DNA from: Paracoccus denitrificans
GTDB lineage: Bacteria > Pseudomonadota > Alphaproteobacteria > Rhodobacterales > Rhodobacteraceae
Direction: 5' to 3'
NCBI RefSeq assembly: GCF_900100045.1
Contig: NZ_FNEA01000012.1
Coordinates: forward strand, 1 to 64,000
DNA: 64,000 bases
Each line of letters starts with the position of its first letter. Positions within the stretch are counted from its first letter, which is position 1. Under the pieces are notes generated by a model. It worked only from the letters and a program-made list of their open reading frames with translations, did no database searches and was not told the DNA's origin. Of this stretch, positions 59,031 to 64,000 are shown piece after piece. Position numbers and translations under genes: made by a program.

Positions 59031-59941
59031 CAGATGTCCCCCGCGAAGCGATAGCCGGTTTCGGTTCTTTCCACCCGTCCCAGCCCGCCCTGCGGCAGGT
59101 GGTAGCCGATGAAGGGCATGGCCCCGTCCGCCAGCCGCTCCAGCAGCGCGACGCGGGTGGCGGCGGCCAGCGCGGGATCCTGGTCCGAGGGCGCGGGCCA
59201 GTCGGGGCGGTCGAAGGCGACGTGGTGGTTGCCGATCGCGTCGCCCACGACCATCAGCGTGCCCTCGGGCGTGGCGATCTCATAGGCCAGGTGGCCGGGG
59301 GTATGGCCGGGCGTCAGCCGCGCGGTGATGCCGGGCAGGGCTTCTTCGCCGTCGGCCAGCTTGCGGATGCTGTCCGCGACGACCTCCAGCCGCCGCGAGG
59401 CGCCGATGGCGAAGCTGGCGCGGTCCTCGCCGATGCTTTCGACCGTGGCCGGGTCCATCCAATAGTTGAACTCGGCCTGGCCGATCATGTATTCGGCATC
59501 GGCGAAGACCGGCTCGTCGAATTCGTCCAGCAGGCCCCAGAGGTGATCGGGATGGCCGTGGGTGATCAGCACATGCGTCACATCCCCGGGCGTCAGGTCC
59601 AGCGCCTCCAGCGCCTCGGCCAGCTTGCCGGCAGTGGGCATGAAATCCGGCCCCGCGCCCAGGTCGAACAGCACGGTGTTCGTGCCGTCGCGCAGCAGCG
59701 TCAGGTTGCAGGGCGGCGTCAGCCCGTCCGCCGCCAGCCCGTGCCGGTCGAGCAGGGCCGCGATCTCGGCCTCGGGCAGGCCGGCGAAGGTAAAGTCCAG
59801 CGGCAGTTCCAGATGCCCGTCCGACAGGCTGTCGACGCGCACCGTTCCCATGGTCAGGGTGCTGGCGGCCCAGACCCGCCTGCCGGGCAGGACCAGGGCG
59901 GCGGCGGAAGCGGCAAGGAAATGGCGGCGGTTCAGGTGCAT
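59030..59941 (-). CDS. soxG: SoxG, periplasmic metallo-hydrolase
   Basis: A 303-residue MBL-fold protein with a Tat signal (NRRHFLAASAAAL). Its zinc motif is complete: THGHPDH (HxHxDH, about 127-133), then LTPGHTPGH, VVGDAIG and the terminal IGYHLP. It is presumably a periplasmic zinc hydrolase acting on a sulfur compound, although its reaction is not established. It lies between soxF and soxH. Confidence 0.88.
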   Translation of the reverse strand: MHLNRRHFLAASAAALVLPGRRVWAASTLTMGTVRVDSLSDGHLELPLDFTFAGLPEAEIAALLDRHGLAADGLTPPCNLTLLRDGTNTVLFDLGAGPDFMPTAGKLAEALEALDLTPGDVTHVLITHGHPDHLWGLLDEFDEPVFADAEYMIGQAEFNYWMDPATVESIGEDRASFAIGASRRLEVVADSIRKLADGEEALPGITARLTPGHTPGHLAYEIATPEGTLMVVGDAIGNHHVAFDRPDWPAPSDQDPALAAATRVALLERLADGAMPFIGYHLPQGGLGRVERTETGYRFAGDI

Positions 59942-59958
59942 GGGGTTCTCCTTTCGGT

Positions 59959-61221
59959 TCAGCCGAAGATGTCGGCGGTGATGCCCGCATACCAGCCGAG
60001 GCTTTCCTCATAGGTGCGCCGGCGCAGCGCGGCATCCTCGCCCGTGTCGCTGATGAAGCTCTCGACGCTGGCGATCCTGTCGTCATTGGGCTCATAGGAG
60101 GCGCCCAGCTTGACGCCGTCCTCGGGCGCGAGCAGCGACCAGCAGGTGTTGGAGTATTTGGCCGGAAAGAGGCGCGAGCCGGTCAGTTCGGCCCGGATCG
60201 CCATTGCCGCCACCTTGGCCTGGCTGTTGGCCGAGAAGGCGGATTTCGGCATGTCGCCCTGGGCGCTGGAATCGCCCAGGACCCAGGCATTCCCGTCGAT
60301 GCGGGACTTCATGCTGTCGGGATGGACCGGGGCCCAGCCGGATTCGTCGGTCAGCCCGGCGATGGCGGCGATGCGGCCGGCGGTCTGGGCTGGGATCACG
60401 TTGCAGCAATCCACCTTTTGCGCCACGCCCTCGACGACCACTTCCATGCTGTCGGGCCGCACGGCGACATCGGCGCCGCCGAACTCGGGATTGATCCATT
60501 CGATCATGCCGTCGTAATATTTGCCCCACCCCTCCTCGAACAGCGCCTGCTTGGAGAATTTCTCCTTGGCGTCCAGGATGATGATCTTGGCCGTCGGGTT
60601 GGTCTGCTTCAGCAGATGCGCCACCATGCTGGCCCGTTCATAGGGGCCGGGCGGGCAGCGATAGGGGTTGGGGGGCGCGACCATGGCGAAGGTGCCGCCC
60701 TGCGGCATCGCCTGGATCATGCGCTTCAGCAACTCGGTCTGCGGCCCGGCCTTGTAGGCATGGGGCATGATCTCGGCCGCGTCGAGCGACCAGCCCGGAA
60801 CCGAATCCTCGACGAAATCGATGCCGGGCGACAGCACCAGCCGGTCATAGGCCAGCACCTGCCCGCCCGCCAGCGTGACCGTCCGCGCCTCGCGGTCCAC
60901 CGCCGTCGCCCGGTCGTTGACGACGGTCACGCCGCCCGCGGCCATCTTGTCATAGCCGTGCCGGAGGCTGTCGAAATCGCGCAGCCCGCCGATATGAAGG
61001 TTCGAGAAGAAGCAGGTCGTATAGACCGGATCGGCCTCGACCAGCGTCACGTCCAGCGCGCCCTGGGAATCCTTGGCCAGATAGCGCGCCGCCGTGCCGC
61101 CGCCGGCGCCGCCGCCGATGACGACGACCTTGGGCTTGCCCTGTCCCAGAACGGCGGGCGCATAAAGCAGGCCGGTCGCGGCCGCGCTGCCGGCGATCAG
61201 TTCTCGTCTGGTCAGGATCAT
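59959..61221 (-). CDS. soxF: SoxF, sulfide dehydrogenase flavoprotein
   Basis: Flavocytochrome c sulfide dehydrogenase flavin subunit, 420 residues, with a Tat signal (LTRRELIAGSAAATG). The FAD-binding loop is VVVIGGGAGGGTAARYL (about 32-48). A YTTCFFSN motif (about 67-74) holds a Cys in the position of the covalent flavin link of FccB. The C-terminal FCSD-flavin-binding part reaches residue 420. It oxidises sulfide in the periplasm with the cytochrome partner SoxE. Confidence 0.93.
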   Translation of the reverse strand: MILTRRELIAGSAAATGLLYAPAVLGQGKPKVVVIGGGAGGGTAARYLAKDSQGALDVTLVEADPVYTTCFFSNLHIGGLRDFDSLRHGYDKMAAGGVTVVNDRATAVDREARTVTLAGGQVLAYDRLVLSPGIDFVEDSVPGWSLDAAEIMPHAYKAGPQTELLKRMIQAMPQGGTFAMVAPPNPYRCPPGPYERASMVAHLLKQTNPTAKIIILDAKEKFSKQALFEEGWGKYYDGMIEWINPEFGGADVAVRPDSMEVVVEGVAQKVDCCNVIPAQTAGRIAAIAGLTDESGWAPVHPDSMKSRIDGNAWVLGDSSAQGDMPKSAFSANSQAKVAAMAIRAELTGSRLFPAKYSNTCWSLLAPEDGVKLGASYEPNDDRIASVESFISDTGEDAALRRRTYEESLGWYAGITADIFG

Positions 61222-61276
61222 GGTCTCGTTCCTTTCCTGTTTGCGGCTGCGGGGCCTTTGCCCCGGCCGCCTTCGG

Positions 61277-61987
61277 TCATTCGAGCGTGGCGAAATAGGC
61301 CGCGAGCGCCGCGATTTCCTCTTCGCTCAGGCGCCCGGCCATCATCTGCATCACCGGATGCGGCCGCAGCTTTTGCCGATAGGCATGCATGGCCACCACG
61401 AAATCCTGCTCCGGCCAGCCCGCGATCGAGGGGATGCCCTGATCCGATCCGTCGCGCTGGTGGCAGGTCGTGCATTCCGCGGACAGGTATTCGCCGAACC
61501 CGGGATCGCCCTGCAAGGCCAGTATCCACCCGGGCAGGACCGGTGCGCTGGCGCGGGCGGTGGGCTCGGCTTCCGGGATGTCCTGCGGCCGGTCGGAATA
61601 GGCGCGCAGATAGGCCATCAGATCGCCCCTTGCCTGCGCATCGGCCAGCCCGCGATAGGCCATGCGCGTGCCCGAAACCAGCGCCTTCGGGTTCTCGATA
61701 TAGGCGTCCAGCGTCGGCAGGGTCCATCTCAGGCCGTCATTGCCCATGCGCAGCATCGCCCTGGAATAGTTGAAGCCGGCAAGGCTGCCCGCGCGGCGGC
61801 CGAAGATGCCGTTCAGCCTTGGGCCGGTGGCATCCGTCGCCCCCGGTCCGATGCGGTGGCAGGCGGAGCATTCCTCCGCGAACAGTTCGGCCCCGCGCAG
61901 CGGATCGCCGATCTCGCTGGCCGCGACCGGAAAGGCGCCGGACGCGACCGCAATGGACAGCGCAGCAGGGATGGCGCACCGTCTCAT
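61277..61987 (-). CDS. soxE: SoxE, dihaem cytochrome c
   Basis: Periplasmic c-type cytochrome of 236 residues with a Sec signal (PVAAS, about 24). Two CxxCH haem sites are present, CSACH (about residues 40-44) and CTTCH (about 172-176), so it binds two haems. It partners SoxF, passing electrons to other cytochromes. It lies 3 nt after the soxD stop. Confidence 0.92.
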   Translation of the reverse strand: MRRCAIPAALSIAVASGAFPVAASEIGDPLRGAELFAEECSACHRIGPGATDATGPRLNGIFGRRAGSLAGFNYSRAMLRMGNDGLRWTLPTLDAYIENPKALVSGTRMAYRGLADAQARGDLMAYLRAYSDRPQDIPEAEPTARASAPVLPGWILALQGDPGFGEYLSAECTTCHQRDGSDQGIPSIAGWPEQDFVVAMHAYRQKLRPHPVMQMMAGRLSEEEIAALAAYFATLE

Positions 61988-61990
61988 CCG

Positions 61991-63139
61991 CTATTCGTCG
62001 AACGTGGCGAGATAGGCGATGACGGCGGCGCGCTCGTCCTCTTTCTTCAGCCCGGCAAAGGACATCTTGGTCCCTTTCATGAAGCCCTTGGGGTTTTCCA
62101 GAAAGGCGTGCAGCGCGGCATCGTCCCAGACCAGCCCGTCCGAGGCCATGGCGAGCAGGGGCTTGGAATACTTGAAGCCCTCGATCTCGCCCGCCGGGCG
62201 GCCGACGATGCCGTTCAGCAGCGGGCCGGTGCCGTTCTTCGCGCCCTCGCCGAGTTTGTGGCAGGCGGTGCATTTCTTGAAGACCTTTTCGCCCGCCGCG
62301 ACCAGCGCGGGATCGGTGGCGGTGTCTGCCGTGGCAGGGGCCGGGGCTTCCGGCGCGACGGCGGCGGTCTTGACCACGCTCTCGCGCGCGGCGGCCGGTG
62401 CCTCGGCCGGCGCGGCTTCGGCCTTCTTTTCGACCGGCTCGGCAGGTTCGGCCGGTGCGGCGCCTGCGCCGATGTCGGGCATGGTGCCGGCCGGGCGCCC
62501 GTCGGCATCCTCGGGCGTCACGTTCAGGTCGACCGCGCGCTTGGCGATCTCGACCGCGGCGGCGCAATCCGTCATGCAGGGCTCTTTCGAGAACAGCGGA
62601 TATTCCGTCTCGGGCCGGTCGTCGGGATAGAAGCCCTCGGCATTGGGCAGCACGACCTGGGTGAAGTTCTCATGCGTCAGGACGAAATCGTCCTCCACCA
62701 GCCCGTTGGAGTAAAGCAGGAAGGCGGTGATCGCATAGGTATCATCGACCGACAGGGTCTGCGCCGAGCCGAAGGGCATCGAGCGGTGGACATAGTCATA
62801 GACCGTCGAAAGATGCGGCCAGTAGCTGCCGATGGTCTTGACCGGGCGCGGGTCGGTCAGGCTGCCGTCGCCGCCCGCCAGCACGGGCCAGCTGTCCAGC
62901 CCCTCGGCGAAATCGCCGTGGCACGAGGCGCAGTTGTCGGCGAAAAGCTCGTCCCCGGTCATGACGTCGCCCGAGCCGGGGCGCAGCCCCTGGCCATCGG
63001 GCAGGACCGCCACGTCCCAGGCGCTGATTTCCTCGGGCAGGGCCTCGCGGCCCAGTCCCAGCCTGTCGGCCATGGCCGGGCCGGCAAGCGCCGATGCCGC
63101 CAGCAGCGAGGCGAAGAACAGCTTATGCGACCTCGACAT
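61991..63139 (-). CDS. soxD: SoxD, dihaem cytochrome c of sulfur dehydrogenase
   Basis: Electron-accepting subunit of the SoxCD sulfur dehydrogenase, 382 residues (close to the 384-residue P. pantotrophus protein). A signal peptide ends at AMA-DR (residue 24). Haem sites are CASCH (70-74) and a second CTACH about residue 297. An Ala/Pro/Glu-rich linker (about 220-280) joins the two cytochrome domains. The ATG at 63139 overlaps the 3' end of soxC by 17 nt. It delivers electrons from the molybdenum subunit to cytochrome acceptors. Confidence 0.94.
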   Translation of the reverse strand: MSRSHKLFFASLLAASALAGPAMADRLGLGREALPEEISAWDVAVLPDGQGLRPGSGDVMTGDELFADNCASCHGDFAEGLDSWPVLAGGDGSLTDPRPVKTIGSYWPHLSTVYDYVHRSMPFGSAQTLSVDDTYAITAFLLYSNGLVEDDFVLTHENFTQVVLPNAEGFYPDDRPETEYPLFSKEPCMTDCAAAVEIAKRAVDLNVTPEDADGRPAGTMPDIGAGAAPAEPAEPVEKKAEAAPAEAPAAARESVVKTAAVAPEAPAPATADTATDPALVAAGEKVFKKCTACHKLGEGAKNGTGPLLNGIVGRPAGEIEGFKYSKPLLAMASDGLVWDDAALHAFLENPKGFMKGTKMSFAGLKKEDERAAVIAYLATFDE

Positions 63140-64000
63140 TCTCGACCTCCCCGTCGGCCTTGACCCACCAGGTCTGGATGGCGTTGTTGTGATAGACGTT
63201 GTTGCGGCCGCGGATGGCACGCAGCGCGTCCTTGGTCGGCTGGACATAGCCGGTCTCGTCCACGGCGCGCGATTGCAGCAGCATCTCGGAGCCGTCCCAG
63301 TCGATGTCGAGGTGGAAGCGGGTCAGCGCCTTGGGCCTGGCATCGCCGGTGATGCGCGCCGTGGTCCAGTTCCTGCCGCCGTCCAGCGAGACATCGACGC
63401 GGTTGACGCGGCCGTTGCCGCTCCAGGCTAGGCCCGAGATCACCAAGGGCCCCTTGCCGTGGCGGATCGGCACCTGCGGGCTGGGCGAGGTGATGACCGA
63501 TTTCGCATCCATCACCCAGGTCCATTTCCGCGCCCGTCCGTCCGGCATCAGGTCGGTGTATTTCGAGGTTTCCTCGCGGCTTTCCACCGCCTGGTCATAG
63601 ACGCCCAGCCGCCGGACCCATTTCACCCACATGTTGCCTTCCCAGCCGGGCACGACCAGGCGGGCGGGATAGCCATGTTCCTTGCGCAGCGCCTCGCCAT
63701 TGGCGAAGAAGGCCAGCATCACGTCGTCCATCGCCTTTTCCATCGGCAGCGAGCGGCCGTTGGACGAGGCGTCGGCACCCTCGACGTAAAGCCATTTCCC
63801 CTCGGGCTTCACCCCGGCCTCGGCCAGCAGCACGGAAAGCGGCACGCCGACATATTCCATGTTGTGGATCATGCCCTGGGTATACTGGCAGCCCTCCAGC
63901 TGCGCACCGCCCCATTCCATGCCGCCATTGGCGGCGCATTCGCAAAAGGCGGTGGTGGTGGCGCGGGGGAAACGCAGCAGATCCTCGAAGGTAAAGACCA
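63123..64000 (-). CDS. soxC: SoxC, molybdenum sulfur dehydrogenase (partial)
   Basis: The 3' part of soxC, cut by the right edge of the window; about 291 codons remain. The sulfite-oxidase-fold Mo cofactor site is visible at the N-terminal edge of this fragment as TAFCECAANGGMEW, with the Mo-ligand Cys, followed by GAQLEGCQYTQG. The C-terminal Mo-co dimerisation domain follows (RVDVSLDGGRNW). SoxCD oxidises the sulfane sulfur bound to SoxY, releasing six electrons. The operon continues to the right (soxXYZAB expected). Confidence 0.94.
   Translation of the reverse strand, partial: VFTFEDLLRFPRATTTAFCECAANGGMEWGGAQLEGCQYTQGMIHNMEYVGVPLSVLLAEAGVKPEGKWLYVEGADASSNGRSLPMEKAMDDVMLAFFANGEALRKEHGYPARLVVPGWEGNMWVKWVRRLGVYDQAVESREETSKYTDLMPDGRARKWTWVMDAKSVITSPSPQVPIRHGKGPLVISGLAWSGNGRVNRVDVSLDGGRNWTTARITGDARPKALTRFHLDIDWDGSEMLLQSRAVDETGYVQPTKDALRAIRGRNNVYHNNAIQTWWVKADGEVENVEVA

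Overview
The window is GC-rich (roughly 65-70 % by eye) and densely packed, with many ATGA/GTGA stop-start overlaps. The gene content points to an alphaproteobacterium of the Rhodobacterales, most likely Paracoccus (P. pantotrophus/P. denitrificans type). It carries the soxCDEFGH end of a thiosulfate-oxidation locus, a Rhodobacter-type smo/mtlK polyol operon, hmu haem uptake, class I polyhydroxyalkanoate synthase, an NnrS protein and the acs-actP acetate module. The assignment rests on gene content only. No rRNA, tRNA, CRISPR array, insertion sequence or replication origin was seen.

Layout, left to right. (1) 1-9.7 kb, C2 metabolism: acs, a DUF485 protein and actP, a single-domain response regulator, phosphate acetyltransferase and acetate kinase on +; phaC and a zinc alcohol dehydrogenase on -. 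(2) 9.7-15.7 kb, haem uptake: hmuSTUV on - diverging from the receptor hmuR on +. (3) 15.8-17.5 kb: an ABC exporter on -. (4) 18.1-28.7 kb: an apparently undescribed RiPP (thiazole/oxazole-type) locus. The + operon has a Cys-rich precursor peptide, a B12-binding radical SAM maturase, an E1-like/RRE partner, a YcaO cyclodehydratase, a SagB-type dehydrogenase and a SARP-like regulator. It converges on a - operon with a second, divergent YcaO-fold protein, an animal-type haem peroxidase with an altered proximal site, and an unknown protein. (5) 28.7-33.3 kb: ugpBAEC for glycerol-3-phosphate, behind a three-unit Pho-box-like repeat. (6) 33.3-34.2 kb: a stand-alone LigD-type polymerase domain. (7) 34.4-36.7 kb: queC-queD-queE-queF behind a class I preQ1 riboswitch, ending in a terminator. 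(8) 36.8-45.5 kb: polyol operon smoEFGK-mtlK-HAD phosphatase-FGGY kinase, with the repressor-like smoC on the opposite strand and a 9+9 operator in front of smoE. (9) 45.9-53.4 kb: TonB receptor, Rrf2 regulator, FmdE-like protein, DUF1971 protein, nitrate/sulfonate-type ABC transporter and nnrS. (10) 53.4-54.5 kb: divergent azoreductase/HxlR pair. (11) 54.5-56.6 kb: two glycosyltransferases of visibly lower GC. (12) 57-64 kb: a SoxT-like YeeE/YedE transporter converging on soxC(partial)-soxD-E-F-G-H.

Working together: region 1 activates, imports and dissimilates acetate and stores carbon as polyhydroxyalkanoate. Regions 2, 5, 8 and 9 are regulated uptake systems for haem, glycerol-3-phosphate, polyols and an unknown (perhaps metal-linked) substrate. 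Region 7 makes the tRNA base queuosine and senses its own intermediate. Region 12 oxidises reduced sulfur in the periplasm. Region 4 stands out as a probable secondary-metabolite pathway with its own regulator and no dedicated exporter or protease inside it.
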